Positions 53,032-62,137 of a stretch of 64,000 bases of DNA are shown piece after piece. The DNA comes from Salipiger sp. CCB-MM3 (GTDB lineage Bacteria > Pseudomonadota > Alphaproteobacteria > Rhodobacterales > Rhodobacteraceae). Where the stretch lies: the NCBI RefSeq assembly GCF_001687105.1, contig NZ_CP014600.1, positions 124,001-188,000 of the forward strand, in the 5' to 3' direction. Positions within the stretch are counted from its first letter, which is position 1. Each line of letters opens with the position of its first letter. The notes beneath the pieces were generated by a model, which saw only the letters and a list, made by a program, of their open reading frames with translations, was not told the origin of the DNA and ran no database searches. A program made the translations under genes and the position numbers.

Positions 53032-54453
53032 ATGATGACTTATGACCTGATCCTCCGCGGCGGCCATGTTTGCGATCCGCGCTCGGGCGTGAATGGTGTT
53101 GCCGATATCGCCTTTGAGGGCGGCAAGGTGGCCGAGGTCGCGCCGCAGATCGGCACCTCCGCGGCGCGCGAAGAGGATGTCACCGGCCTGCATGTGCTGC
53201 CCGGGCTGATTGACTCGCATGTGCATGTGTCGGGCTGGATGGGCGGTGCCGCGGGTCACCGGATGCTGGCGCTGGCAGGCGTGACCACCGCGCTCGATAT
53301 GGCCGGGCCGATCGACAGTGTCATGCAGATCGCCGCGCGCACCGGCACCGGCCTCACTCTGGCCTGTATCGACTACGTGCGCCCCGGCCATACCGTCGAC
53401 ACCACCAACCCCGAAATGCCCGAGCTTGAAGCGGCGCTGGCCCGCGCCCGCGCGTCCGGGGCGGTCGGGCTCAAGGTGCTGGGCGGGCATTTCCCTCTGA
53501 CCCCCGAGGCCTCCGGCCGGGTCATCGAGCTTTGCGGGCGCGAGGGCGCACATGTGGCCTTTCACGCCGGTACTCTGGATACGCCGCAGAACCTCGACGG
53601 GCTGCGGCAGGCCTGCGAGCTTGCGGGCGGCCAGCCGCTGCATATGCCGCACGTCAACGCCTACGCGCGCGGCTTTCAGGGTCCGGCGCTGCTCGAGGCC
53701 TATGAGGCGGCGCAAATTCTGGCCCGCTATCCCAACATCTGGTCCGAGAGCTACCTCGCCCCGATCAATGGCAACTCGGCGAAATGCGCCAACGGCATTC
53801 CCGAGAGCGTCGCCACGCAGCGCAATCTGATCGCCGGTGGGTACAGCGCCGACATCAAGGGCATGGAGCAGGCGATCCTCGACGGCTGGGCGCATATCCA
53901 CGTCTACGAAGGCGGTGTCACCCGCCTCGAGACCGGCGAGACCGCGGTGGCCGCGTGGCGCGAGGCCGAGACCGACATCGGCATGAGCTATTTCGTCAAT
54001 CCGGCGGACACGTCGATCACCTTGGCGCTGCTGCGCCGCGAGACCGGTCGCTTCGCGATCGACGCGCTGGCGACCGACGGCGGTGGCCTGCCGCGCAATG
54101 ACCTGTGCGAGCGCGGCCTCGCGCTGGTGCATCTCAACGCGCTGAGCCTTTCGGAATTCGTGCAAAAGACCTCGGCAGAACCGGCCCGCATGATGGGACT
54201 TTCGGCGCGCAAGGGGCATCTCGCTCCGGGCGCCGATGCGGATGTGACCGTCATCGACCTCGATCGGCGCCGCCCGGTGATGAGCTTTGGCGGCGGTCAG
54301 GCAATCCTGCGCGGGGGCGAGATTGTTGGCACGGGCACAACCATGGTGGTGCCGCCAGAAGGTGTTGCCGCCGCCCATGCGCTGGGGCTTGAAACGATCG
54401 TCGCGGAGCATGGAAGCTTCCGTCCGGTCCATCATGGTCAGCCGCCAAGCTGA
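53032..54453 (+). CDS. Amidohydrolase (dihydropyrimidinase/D-aminoacylase-like)
   Basis: A 473-residue metal-dependent hydrolase. It has the first metal-binding motif LPGLIDSHVHVSG near residue 60, the likely bridging Lys in AVGLKVLGGHF near 150, the HAGTLDTP and HMPHVNAYA His motifs near 180 and 208, and the catalytic Asp in IDALATDGGGLPRND near 347. It probably hydrolyses a cyclic amide or N-acyl compound imported by the upstream TRAP system. AAGGAAAGAC precedes the start. The exact substrate is not evident. Confidence 0.85.
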   Translation: MMTYDLILRGGHVCDPRSGVNGVADIAFEGGKVAEVAPQIGTSAAREEDVTGLHVLPGLIDSHVHVSGWMGGAAGHRMLALAGVTTALDMAGPIDSVMQIAARTGTGLTLACIDYVRPGHTVDTTNPEMPELEAALARARASGAVGLKVLGGHFPLTPEASGRVIELCGREGAHVAFHAGTLDTPQNLDGLRQACELAGGQPLHMPHVNAYARGFQGPALLEAYEAAQILARYPNIWSESYLAPINGNSAKCANGIPESVATQRNLIAGGYSADIKGMEQAILDGWAHIHVYEGGVTRLETGETAVAAWREAETDIGMSYFVNPADTSITLALLRRETGRFAIDALATDGGGLPRNDLCERGLALVHLNALSLSEFVQKTSAEPARMMGLSARKGHLAPGADADVTVIDLDRRRPVMSFGGGQAILRGGEIVGTGTTMVVPPEGVAAAHALGLETIVAEHGSFRPVHHGQPPS

Positions 54454-54488
54454 CTATATCTTGCCAAGGCCCCCGCTAGAAATCGCTT

Positions 54489-54520
54489 CCGCCGCCCGCG
54501 CGAATTTGTTCGGGCGGCGG
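54489..54520. terminator. Shared terminator between convergent operons
   Basis: CCGCCGCCCG (54489-54498) pairs perfectly with CGGGCGGCGG (54511-54520) over a 12-base loop, extended by CTT/AGG pairs. On the plus strand GGGGTCTTT follows. It lies between the amidohydrolase stop and the MFS gene stop. Confidence 0.8.
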
Positions 54521-54529
54521 AGGGGTCTT

Positions 54530-55987
54530 TCAGCGACCAGCGCTCTCTTCTCGGCGGATGGCGAGCGCCGGTTTTGACGGTGCCGACGCGGCAGAGCACA
54601 GGATCAGCGGAAGGATCGCGAGCAGGGCGAACACCGCTTGCAGCAGGAAGATCAGGGCGTAGGGCGGCAGCGTTCCACCGCTCGATAGGGTGAAAACTTG
54701 GCTGAGCAGTTCGAACCCTTCAAGCCCGATCTCCGTGCCGATGATGATCGTGAAGGCGAGGAAAAGCTGAGCCCCGCTCTTCGCTCCGGCAAGGCGGCTC
54801 ACGGCAAAGATCGTGGCGGTGGTCGCCATGCCGCTGCCGAAACCGGTGACAACGCGCGAGACCAGAAAGATCGCATTGTCGGGGATCGGGTAGAAATTGA
54901 GAAGCAGCACGCCGGGGTAGGCAAGGTAGCTCAGCAGTCCCACCGCAGCCAATGCGATACCGGCGTAGATGAACGGCATGTGCAGGCTCCAGCGCGCGAG
55001 CGCCATGGCTGTGCCGGTGGCGGCGATGACCTGTGCAAATGCGGCCAGCGTGGCGCGGTCGTCGATCAGCGTGCTCGAACAGGAATGCCGCACCAGATAG
55101 GCGGTATCGAAAAACCCGGTCGTCGCGACGTTGAGCAGAAAGAGCGCGGCAAAAAGGCCGATCACCCGGCTTCGGCTGTCGCTGTCTTCCGGCGACGTGC
55201 TGCGAGGCTCGGCGCGCCACGTCCGTGCGAGGTACCAAAGGCTGCCAGCAAATAGGGCTGCAAGCGGTGGAACGAGCGGCGAACGTACAGTCTCGAGCGA
55301 GGTGAGGAAGGTCAGACCCTCAAACATGAGCAGCGCCAAGAACGCGGCGCGCATCAGCGGCCCAGAGATGAGGCTCGGCGCGTCCTCGGGTTCCGCCGTC
55401 TCCGGCTCCGCATAACGCCCGATCAGCAAAATCGCCCCGATGAGCAGCAGCACGACCAGCGCGAAGCCGGCAAAGAAAATGTCGAGCCCGTTGCGCGGTG
55501 CGACCACACGCACAAGCTGCGGCGTGACGAGAAACGCCAGCGGCATGGCGACGGACCAAGCGCCGGTCAGCAGTTTGTCCCAGCGTGGTCCGCCCAGCCC
55601 CGCCCAAGTCTGCGAAATCGGCGCCAGCGTCGCCAGCGCAAAACCCGCCATCGGGAACAGCACCACCACCAGCGCCACGCGCATGTCCACCGGCGGCGCA
55701 AAGCGAAACAGCGCCGCCAGACCGAGCGCCGCCGCCCCTGCCAACACGCACATCCACACCGCCAGATGTTTTGTCGGGATCCGGCGCATCAGCCATGGCG
55801 CGACCAGAAGCGACACCAGAACCGCCCCCATGAGCAGTTCCATGATCGCCGCCGTTGCCTCGACAGTGATCGACAGGAAGCTGGCGAAGCTGCCCTCGGA
55901 GACGAAGACGGTCGAGGCGATGACCGAGCGCAGCCCATTGCCGAGCAACACCAGCGGCAGCAACAGCAAAAGCCCGAACCCGTTCAT
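54530..55987 (-). CDS. Major facilitator superfamily transporter-like membrane protein
   Basis: A 485-residue protein with about 14 hydrophobic segments and an RRIPTK loop after the second, as in drug/H+ antiporter-type MFS proteins. I chose the ATG at 55987 (MNGFGLLLLL), which overlaps the upstream oxidoreductase stop by ATGA. It is the last gene of a six-gene minus-strand operon of periplasmic redox proteins. It may export or import their substrate. The sequence does not match a well-defined MFS subfamily. Confidence 0.8.
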   Translation of the reverse strand: MNGFGLLLLLPLVLLGNGLRSVIASTVFVSEGSFASFLSITVEATAAIMELLMGAVLVSLLVAPWLMRRIPTKHLAVWMCVLAGAAALGLAALFRFAPPVDMRVALVVVLFPMAGFALATLAPISQTWAGLGGPRWDKLLTGAWSVAMPLAFLVTPQLVRVVAPRNGLDIFFAGFALVVLLLIGAILLIGRYAEPETAEPEDAPSLISGPLMRAAFLALLMFEGLTFLTSLETVRSPLVPPLAALFAGSLWYLARTWRAEPRSTSPEDSDSRSRVIGLFAALFLLNVATTGFFDTAYLVRHSCSSTLIDDRATLAAFAQVIAATGTAMALARWSLHMPFIYAGIALAAVGLLSYLAYPGVLLLNFYPIPDNAIFLVSRVVTGFGSGMATTATIFAVSRLAGAKSGAQLFLAFTIIIGTEIGLEGFELLSQVFTLSSGGTLPPYALIFLLQAVFALLAILPLILCSAASAPSKPALAIRREESAGR

Positions 55988-57600
55988 GCGCCGAGATGCT
56001 CGGCCAGACGGATCGCCATGGCGGCGATGGTGAGCGAGGGCGCATTGACCGGGCAACTCACATGCGTGCTGGCTCCAAGAATGTAGAGGTTCTCATGCTG
56101 GTGGCTCTGCAGATCAGGGCGCACCACCGAGGTGCTTGGGTCAGTGCCCATGCGGGTGGTGCCGCCGATGATCGCGTTCGACAGGTACGGATCATTGGTC
56201 TGCACCTCGGGCGCACCCATGCGGGTCAGCACCTCTTTCGACACACCGGTGGCGACGTCGATCCCGGCCTGCGTGTACGCGTCGACGGTGAAAGCGATGC
56301 GCGGCTTGGGAATGCCCGCGCTGTCCATCTGATCCGACAGGGTGATGCGGTTGTCGGGGCTGCCCAGCGTCTCGGCCGAGGAGTTGAGCCGCACGTGACG
56401 CCCGATCTGGCTATCGAGCGCCTTGACCAGCGCGGCACCGCGCATTCCTTTGGCGATCAGCGCCTTCGACAGCTTGGTGGCGTCGTCGTTTCCGCTCCAG
56501 CCATTGTTCATGAAGGAGGTGCCGAAGGGGGCGTAGTCCTTGCGGAAAGCACCGTCGCGGTACTGCGTGATGCCCGAGGTCTGCTGCGGCCCGCGGTAGG
56601 GATAGACCGGGTCGCGCACCTCGCCCCAGACGTCGACATTCCATTGCGAGAGCAAATAGCGGCCCACATGGTCATTGCCGTTGGCGACGCCGTTGGGCGC
56701 GGTCTCCTGCTTCGAGTTGAGCAAAAGGCGCGGCGTCTCGATGGCGTGACAGGCGAGCACATAGGTGCTCGCGGTGACGCTCTGGGTGCTGCCGTCGGGG
56801 CGGCGAATGGTGAGGCCGCTGACCTTGCCATCCGCGCCCACCGCCACATGGGTGACCAGCGCCTGCAGTTCGATCCGCGCGCCCGCCGCCACCGCTTTGT
56901 CCATGTCGACAGAGGCGTCGTATTTGGCGGCGATGGGGCAGATCGGCACGCAGGTGTTGTTGCCGCAGCACGGCGGGCGGCCGTCGTGCACCACCGAGTT
57001 GCGGGCGTGGCTGAAGATTGCAGCCGTCAGGTCCATGGCGTCGAGCGCCTGACTCTGGATTTGCGTGTCCATGTAAGATGCCGGAATCGGCGGCATCGGA
57101 TAGGGATCATCCGCCGCGCGCGGCGCGCCCCATGTGTGCGCCGGATCACCCGCAACGCCCCAGCGCTCTTCCGCCTGTCGGTAGTAGGGCAGCAGATCGT
57201 CATAGCTGATCGGCCAGTCGGCACCGCGCCCATAGAGCGTGGCGGTCTGAAAATCCTCGGGGCGGAGCCGGTCGGCGAAGCCGGTCCAGTGCCAACTGGT
57301 GCCCCCGTAGATGCGCAGGTAAGCCCCGACGAAACGCGCGGGCCCGGCCTGATCGTAGAAGGCATCGTAATCGGTATCGGTGGGGTGCGGCGCGAAGTCC
57401 TGACTCGGATATGGCGCCTGCGGGCCCTTCACCGGGTTCTCGTAGAAATCCGCGAGATATTCGCCGCGCGTCTTGCGCCCCCCGGCTTCAAGCACCAGCA
57501 CGTCGCGCCCGGCTTCGGCCAGACTGCGCGACAGATGTGCGCCGCCCATGCCCGAGCCGACGATGACGATGTCGGCGGAGAGATCGGAAGGCCCGCTCAT
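55984..57600 (-). CDS. GMC-type oxidoreductase (gluconate/fructose dehydrogenase large-subunit-like)
   Basis: A 538-residue flavoprotein with the FAD motif IVIVGSGMGGAHLSRSLAEAG near residue 12 and the C-terminal GMC region SLTIAAMAIRLAEHLGA. The active-site region includes GTTRMGTDPSTSVV and the His in THVSCPV. CGNNTCVPICPIAAK holds the Cys residues common to gluconate 2-dehydrogenase-type enzymes. It has no signal peptide of its own and probably travels with the Tat-exported small subunit encoded next. The start at 57600 overlaps that gene by ATGA. Confidence 0.87.
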   Translation of the reverse strand: MSGPSDLSADIVIVGSGMGGAHLSRSLAEAGRDVLVLEAGGRKTRGEYLADFYENPVKGPQAPYPSQDFAPHPTDTDYDAFYDQAGPARFVGAYLRIYGGTSWHWTGFADRLRPEDFQTATLYGRGADWPISYDDLLPYYRQAEERWGVAGDPAHTWGAPRAADDPYPMPPIPASYMDTQIQSQALDAMDLTAAIFSHARNSVVHDGRPPCCGNNTCVPICPIAAKYDASVDMDKAVAAGARIELQALVTHVAVGADGKVSGLTIRRPDGSTQSVTASTYVLACHAIETPRLLLNSKQETAPNGVANGNDHVGRYLLSQWNVDVWGEVRDPVYPYRGPQQTSGITQYRDGAFRKDYAPFGTSFMNNGWSGNDDATKLSKALIAKGMRGAALVKALDSQIGRHVRLNSSAETLGSPDNRITLSDQMDSAGIPKPRIAFTVDAYTQAGIDVATGVSKEVLTRMGAPEVQTNDPYLSNAIIGGTTRMGTDPSTSVVRPDLQSHQHENLYILGASTHVSCPVNAPSLTIAAMAIRLAEHLGA

Positions 57601-58082
57601 GCCGGGCTCCATGCATCGGACCAATAGCCGAAGTCCGGCCCGGCGCAGAGCCCCGGTGCCTTGCCGAAACTGAGGGACTTCCAGCCGAGCGCGTAGGGGT
57701 AGTTGATCATCTTCGCACCATCGTCCTCGGGGTCTGCGGTGCCGGTGAACAGCGCCTCAGTCAGCCATTGCAGCTGCGCCTCGCGGTCTGCATCCTCCTG
57801 CGGCTCGAGCAATGGCGCGATGCCCGCCTGCGCGGCATGGGCCGACAGCACGTCCACAGCCGCCGCGCCGAATTTCGCCTCGAAAAGCGCGGTGACACTG
57901 TCCAAAAGCTGCGGCGCGACGCTGACCGGCCCGGCGAGCGCGTAGAGGATCGAGCGGAACACGGCCCGGTCACGCCCGCTATTGAGCGACGCCGCCAGCG
58001 CGCCGCCGGGCAGCGCGGCCATGGCCGCAAGGCTGACGCCGCCGCTCAGCACGGCGCGGCGGGTCTTCGGAGCGGGGCTCAT
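57597..58082 (-). CDS. Tat-exported small subunit of GMC dehydrogenase
   Basis: A 161-residue protein with a twin-arginine-style signal (TRRAVLSGGVSLAAMAALPGG) and the style of gluconate/sorbitol dehydrogenase small subunits (GMC subunit 3), including MINYPYALGWKSLSFGKAPGLCAG near the end. It likely escorts the folded FAD subunit to the periplasm. It overlaps both neighbours by ATGA. Confidence 0.75.
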   Translation of the reverse strand: MSPAPKTRRAVLSGGVSLAAMAALPGGALAASLNSGRDRAVFRSILYALAGPVSVAPQLLDSVTALFEAKFGAAAVDVLSAHAAQAGIAPLLEPQEDADREAQLQWLTEALFTGTADPEDDGAKMINYPYALGWKSLSFGKAPGLCAGPDFGYWSDAWSPA

Positions 58083-58771
58083 GGCGCAGAGACCACGACG
58101 AAGCCGCGCGAGCGGTTAGAGCCGCTGTCGGTCATCATCATGCCCGCGTGCAGCGTCTCGACCGTCACCCAGACCGGCGGGTATTTGTACTTGGCCACAT
58201 CGAGGATCAGCACGCTGTCGGTGTCCTCGTCATAGGCTGCGACCGGCGAGATATGCCCGTCGCCTTCCTGCGGCAGCGCCTTGCGCGAGTAGTTCGCGAT
58301 AAAGCGCGCGCCTTGATCCAAAAGCGTTGTTTTGATCGCCTCGCGCAACGCCTCCACCGAGGTCTCGTCGGCGAAATGGTGTTCGGCGGTCATCCCGAGG
58401 TTCTCGATGAACGTGTCGAGCTCGGCCAGCGTCAGCCCCTCATGTTCGACCATGGCGTAGGGCTTCAGCTTCTGATTGGCCTCGTTGAACAGCGTGTCCT
58501 GCGTGAACAAGGCCCACGGATAGAGCCTGTCCGGCGAAGGCCGAGAAATATCGAGAGAATTGGCCACCGCCGCCACGGTGGCGGGGCCGCAAAATGTGAG
58601 GATTTGTTCATACTCGAGATAGGAGGCGAGCGGGAAGTAATCGCGGTTTATCGAGGTCGCCAGCAGCCGGTCCTCGCCTTCGGTGCTGGTCAGATAGACG
58701 AGGTCCTCGGCCATCACCGGCCCGGCGAGGGCAAGGCCCAGCAAGGCGGCGGTCAGTTTGCGCTGAACCAT
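58079..58771 (-). CDS. Exported phytochelatin synthase-like cysteine peptidase
   Basis: A 230-residue protein with a signal peptide (LTAALLGLALAGPVMA) and a complete phytochelatin-synthase triad: Cys61 in LTFCGPATVAA, His173 in DGHISPVAAY and Asp191 in LILDVAKYKYPPVW. Spacing is close to that of the cyanobacterial half-size enzymes. Those enzymes cleave Gly from glutathione and, in eukaryotes, make metal-binding phytochelatins. A periplasmic copy among redox enzymes suggests peptide or thiol processing, possibly metal-related. Its start overlaps the cytochrome gene. Confidence 0.85.
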   Translation of the reverse strand: MVQRKLTAALLGLALAGPVMAEDLVYLTSTEGEDRLLATSINRDYFPLASYLEYEQILTFCGPATVAAVANSLDISRPSPDRLYPWALFTQDTLFNEANQKLKPYAMVEHEGLTLAELDTFIENLGMTAEHHFADETSVEALREAIKTTLLDQGARFIANYSRKALPQEGDGHISPVAAYDEDTDSVLILDVAKYKYPPVWVTVETLHAGMMMTDSGSNRSRGFVVVSAP

Positions 58772-59061
58772 TTTGCGATCTCCTCGATGTCGCTGTCGGA
58801 AAGCTCTTTGGCATAGATGCCCATGACATCTGCCATGCCGCCCTTGCGGTAGCCTGAGCGGTAGGATTTCAGCGCGCTCTGCAGGTAGTCCTCGCGCTGT
58901 CCGGCAAGGATCGGCACCCCGGCCACCAGCGGATTGCCGTCAGCGGCATGGCAGGACACGCAGGGAGAAACGCTGGCGGGCACCGCTGGGGCATCGTCGG
59001 CGAGCGCGGCGCAGGGCGCGAGCAGCGCGAGGGCCGCAAGATCAAGCCTGAATGGCAACAT
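58753..59061 (-). CDS. Small periplasmic cytochrome c
   Basis: A 102-residue protein with a signal peptide and one heme site, CVSCH (Cys34, Cys37, His38), and a likely axial Met in KGGMADVMG near residue 78. It resembles cytochrome c553/class I proteins. It would pass electrons from the GMC dehydrogenase or to the multicopper oxidase. It overlaps both neighbouring genes. Confidence 0.88.
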   Translation of the reverse strand: MLPFRLDLAALALLAPCAALADDAPAVPASVSPCVSCHAADGNPLVAGVPILAGQREDYLQSALKSYRSGYRKGGMADVMGIYAKELSDSDIEEIAKWFSAN

Positions 59062-60619
59062 TGAGCATCATCCCCAAATCTTCATGTGGCAGGATGTGGC
59101 AGTGCATGACGAACCGCCCGTCGAAATCGGTGAACCGCATGCGCAGGGTGACGGTGCCTGCGGCGGGCACGGCGATCGTGTCCTGCCATTGCGGATGCGC
59201 CAGCGGCTCGCCATTGATCTTGATCACCTGCATCGGATTTACATGCACGTGGATGGGGTGCGGGAATGGCGTTGTGTTGACCAACTCCCATTCCTCGGCC
59301 TGCCCCAGCTTGGCGACGACGTCGTCGCGGTTGGGATCGAAGGGATCGCCGTTGAGGGTGAACACCGTGTCCTTGAACATGCCTTTCTCGTCGCTGACGC
59401 CGAGCACGATCTGCCGGGTCCGCACGATCTCTTCGTCGGGGATGTCGGTGAGGACCTTGTTCTTCGGCAGCGGCCCCTTCGGCAGTTCGGTGCCCATCTT
59501 CACGTCGGGCGCGATGCGATCAGTGCCGGGGGGCAGCACGATCACCTCGGCCATCAGCGCCTCGTCAATCTGTGTCTTGCCCTGCGTGAAGGCCGGACGC
59601 ATCAGCATGTAGCTGCCGGGCTCGATCGCCTTCACCATCAGGTTCATTCGGTTCCCCGGCGCGATGAAGATCTCATCGGTCTGCCGCGCCTCGGGATAGG
59701 GATTGCCGTCGAAACCAATCTCGTAGAGCTCCAGCCCGTCCAGCTTCATCGGCAGGAACTGCTGGTCGCCCGCGTTCAACAGCCGCCAATGTTGCACCTC
59801 GCCAGTCCGCATGTAGATGCGCGGGTGGTATTCGCCGTTCACCAACCAATAGCGCTCGGCATCCAGCGACCAGATCGTGTCATAGCTTTCGAGGTCCTCT
59901 GCCTTGGGATCGACAACCGGGCATTGAAACACCAGCACGCGCTCGATCGCGGCGGCCACCTCGGGCACCTCGTCGAGCGTGCCCGTGACGACCATCATGC
60001 CACCGCATCCAGAGGCGACCTGCAGCGCCACCGAGCCATGGCGGTGCGGGTGGTACCAGTAGTTGCCCGCAGGGTGATCTTCCGGCAATCGCACGACGTA
60101 GTTGAAGCTCTCGCCGGGGTGAATCTGCAGATAGACGTTGTCGGAATTGCCCTTGGGGCTGACGTGGAACCCGTGGAAATGCAGGTTGGTTGTGCTGAAC
60201 TCGTTCGGCGTGTTCAGGATCGCCGGCGAGGGATCGTCGTTCGGCGGCATGTCATTGTGCAGGGTGATTTCCATGTCGTCGCCCGGAGCGACGCGGAAGG
60301 TCGGGCCGGGAATCTCACCCTCGTAGAGCCGCAAGTTGGGCCGGGCGTAGGGCAATTCGATCCGGGACTGCTTCATCGTCAGATCGAGCCGGAAGCGTCC
60401 GTTTGCCGAATGGACCTCGCGTGGGTTCCTCAGGTCGCTGGCCAGCCCGAGGGGCGAGCGTGCCGGGACTTCGGTGGCCTGCCCGTCGGCGAAGGCGCGG
60501 GTCATCCCCCCCGCGCCAAGGGAAGCGACGCCTCCGACCGAAGCCACCGAAATAAGGAGCTTCCTACGCGTTAAGCCTTTTCCGTGAGTGGTGGTTGGAG
60601 CGGGTTTGGCCTGCGGCAT
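59042..60619 (-). CDS. Tat-exported multicopper oxidase
   Basis: A 525-residue multicopper oxidase with a twin-arginine signal (TRRKLLISVASVGG). All four copper motifs are present: HFHGFH near 148, YHPHRHG near 190, HPIHVH near 447 and MHCHILPHEDLGMM near 505. It would oxidise a phenol, metal ion or reduced cytochrome with oxygen in the periplasm. It is the first gene of the operon ending at 54530. Confidence 0.92.
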   Translation of the reverse strand: MPQAKPAPTTTHGKGLTRRKLLISVASVGGVASLGAGGMTRAFADGQATEVPARSPLGLASDLRNPREVHSANGRFRLDLTMKQSRIELPYARPNLRLYEGEIPGPTFRVAPGDDMEITLHNDMPPNDDPSPAILNTPNEFSTTNLHFHGFHVSPKGNSDNVYLQIHPGESFNYVVRLPEDHPAGNYWYHPHRHGSVALQVASGCGGMMVVTGTLDEVPEVAAAIERVLVFQCPVVDPKAEDLESYDTIWSLDAERYWLVNGEYHPRIYMRTGEVQHWRLLNAGDQQFLPMKLDGLELYEIGFDGNPYPEARQTDEIFIAPGNRMNLMVKAIEPGSYMLMRPAFTQGKTQIDEALMAEVIVLPPGTDRIAPDVKMGTELPKGPLPKNKVLTDIPDEEIVRTRQIVLGVSDEKGMFKDTVFTLNGDPFDPNRDDVVAKLGQAEEWELVNTTPFPHPIHVHVNPMQVIKINGEPLAHPQWQDTIAVPAAGTVTLRMRFTDFDGRFVMHCHILPHEDLGMMLNVAIQA

Positions 60620-60804
60620 AGGTATTCGTTCCGGTGGTATTTTGGCGAAAAGGCTCGCCTCTATTAAATACCATCTATGGGAGATTATAGGAAAAAATTG
60701 CGCGCATAGACTGTTTCTAAATGACGCCCAATCTCCGAAGCGCCCTGTCGTGCAGACTGATTTCGGACCTGCCGGCCCCGTTTTCCGCTGACGTCAGGTA
60801 GCGC
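60620..60804. other. Promoter region of the oxidase operon
   Basis: Noncoding DNA upstream of the multicopper oxidase gene; no gene or clear operator seen. Confidence 0.4.
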
Positions 60805-61080
60805 TCAATGCGGGCTTAGGAGCGCTTTACAGCGATCAAGCGTGCACCAATGCGAGCAAAGCAGCCGGTGGGCACGCAGCAGTTCCGGCAGCGCAATTGC
60901 CAAAAGGCAAGCGCCCGCCAGCGAAAGACGCCAAAGTCCCATGACGTCGAAGAGCAAAGCGCCTCCGATACCTCCCAGCGTGAAGGCTGACAGCCTCAGT
61001 CGGGGGCTTTGCACTCGCCCGACCCCCCCGGCGTCCGCCAGCCCGACGCCGGAAAGCAGAGCGAAATCAATGCTGTTCAA
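60805..61080 (-). pseudogene. Possible remnant of a DUF1275-like membrane protein
   Basis: On the minus strand about 90 codons encode two hydrophobic segments, including SAFTLGGIGGALLFDVMGLW, reminiscent of the end of DUF1275 (YoaK-like) membrane proteins. The N-terminal half is missing and no start or ribosome-binding site is obvious. It may be a decayed gene or chance. Confidence 0.25.
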
Positions 61081-61091
61081 GGAAGCATAAG

Positions 61092-61706
61092 CTAGCCTTC
61101 TTGGGCGGTGCTTACACCAAGGCGTTTGGGATGCAGCACGACACGCGCGTTCATCGGAACCTGATCGTAGAGCAGGGTGATCTGGTCGTTTATGAGGCCC
61201 GCACAACCGTTCGAGACAGCCCGCCCGATGGTTCCCGGATCATCCGTCCCGTGAATTCGCAAGAAGGTGTCGCCGCGCTCAGGGGTGAAGAGATAGAGCG
61301 CGCGGGCGCCAAGGGGATTGCCGGGACCCCCAGGCATACCGCCATCGGCGTATTTCTGATATTTTTCGGGTTCGCGCTCGATCATGCCGGGCGTCGGCGT
61401 CCAAGAAGGCCACTCTTTCTTGGCACCAACGAAGTATTCTCCCGGCTCATAGAGCCCGTCGCGACCGACGCGGATGGCATAGATCCACGCTTGCCCATCG
61501 GGAAGCGACCAGAAGAGCCGGTACGCGTCCGGATACACATGAACTTCGTTGGCTGGCAGCGGGGTCGTCAACCGAACGAGTTGCGGTTGTATCACGCTGG
61601 GGGCCGGAGCGGTGGTCTGTGCGCGCAGCAGTGCGGGCATCGCGAGGCCTGCTGCTGAGGCGAGGCCGAGCGTCAGGGTTCTACGCCGCGTCATAAAAGC
61701 ATTCAT
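61092..61706 (-). CDS. L,D-transpeptidase (YkuD family)
   Basis: A 204-residue exported protein with a twin-arginine-style signal (TRRRTLTLGLASAAGLAMPAL). The YkuD catalytic region reads RIHGTDDPGTIGRAVSNGCAGL with His152 and the nucleophile Cys168; the usual SxGCIRM is SNGCAGL here. It forms 3-3 peptidoglycan cross-links or attaches proteins. It is a single-gene unit between two unrelated operons. Confidence 0.9.
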   Translation of the reverse strand: MNAFMTRRRTLTLGLASAAGLAMPALLRAQTTAPAPSVIQPQLVRLTTPLPANEVHVYPDAYRLFWSLPDGQAWIYAIRVGRDGLYEPGEYFVGAKKEWPSWTPTPGMIEREPEKYQKYADGGMPGGPGNPLGARALYLFTPERGDTFLRIHGTDDPGTIGRAVSNGCAGLINDQITLLYDQVPMNARVVLHPKRLGVSTAQEG

Positions 61707-62137
61707 GGATATTCCTTTCTGTCACCGGCCCAACGTCGATTAGCCAGAGTTGACTATTGGGGTTAACTTAACTGGCGCTTAGGCATGGCGAGGCGTCGGA
61801 GTTTAGCCACGCGCACAGTTACCTCCGTTCAAACATTGCCGGAGCCGCAGTTACTTGCGTGCTCCCATCAGGAAACGGAATGTGTGCGATGATGGCAGAG
61901 TTCCATCATTTGGGCGTGATACCGAAATAGCGTGGTGTTCCGGCACCAAAGTCTGAATGGCGTGTGTCCGCTGTACGTCCCGCAGATGAGCCCTGTCTCG
62001 GGTCCGCTCGGGCTTCGGTGTCATAGCTTCTTTTCGCCGAACTGGTCGCGCCATGGAAATCTTTCGCGCAGCGGCGATCCCATTCATGACTCCTAGAAGC
62101 ATTCAGGGCATATAAGAGTGAAAATGGGTCAAGAGAC
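61707..62137. promoter_or_regulatory. Intergenic region with a MetR-like box before the regulator
   Basis: No gene is seen in this 430-base stretch. TGAAAATGGGTCA at 62119-62131 matches the MetR consensus TGAANNTNNTTCA at all but one fixed position and lies just before the regulator start, which would suit autoregulation. Confidence 0.4.
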
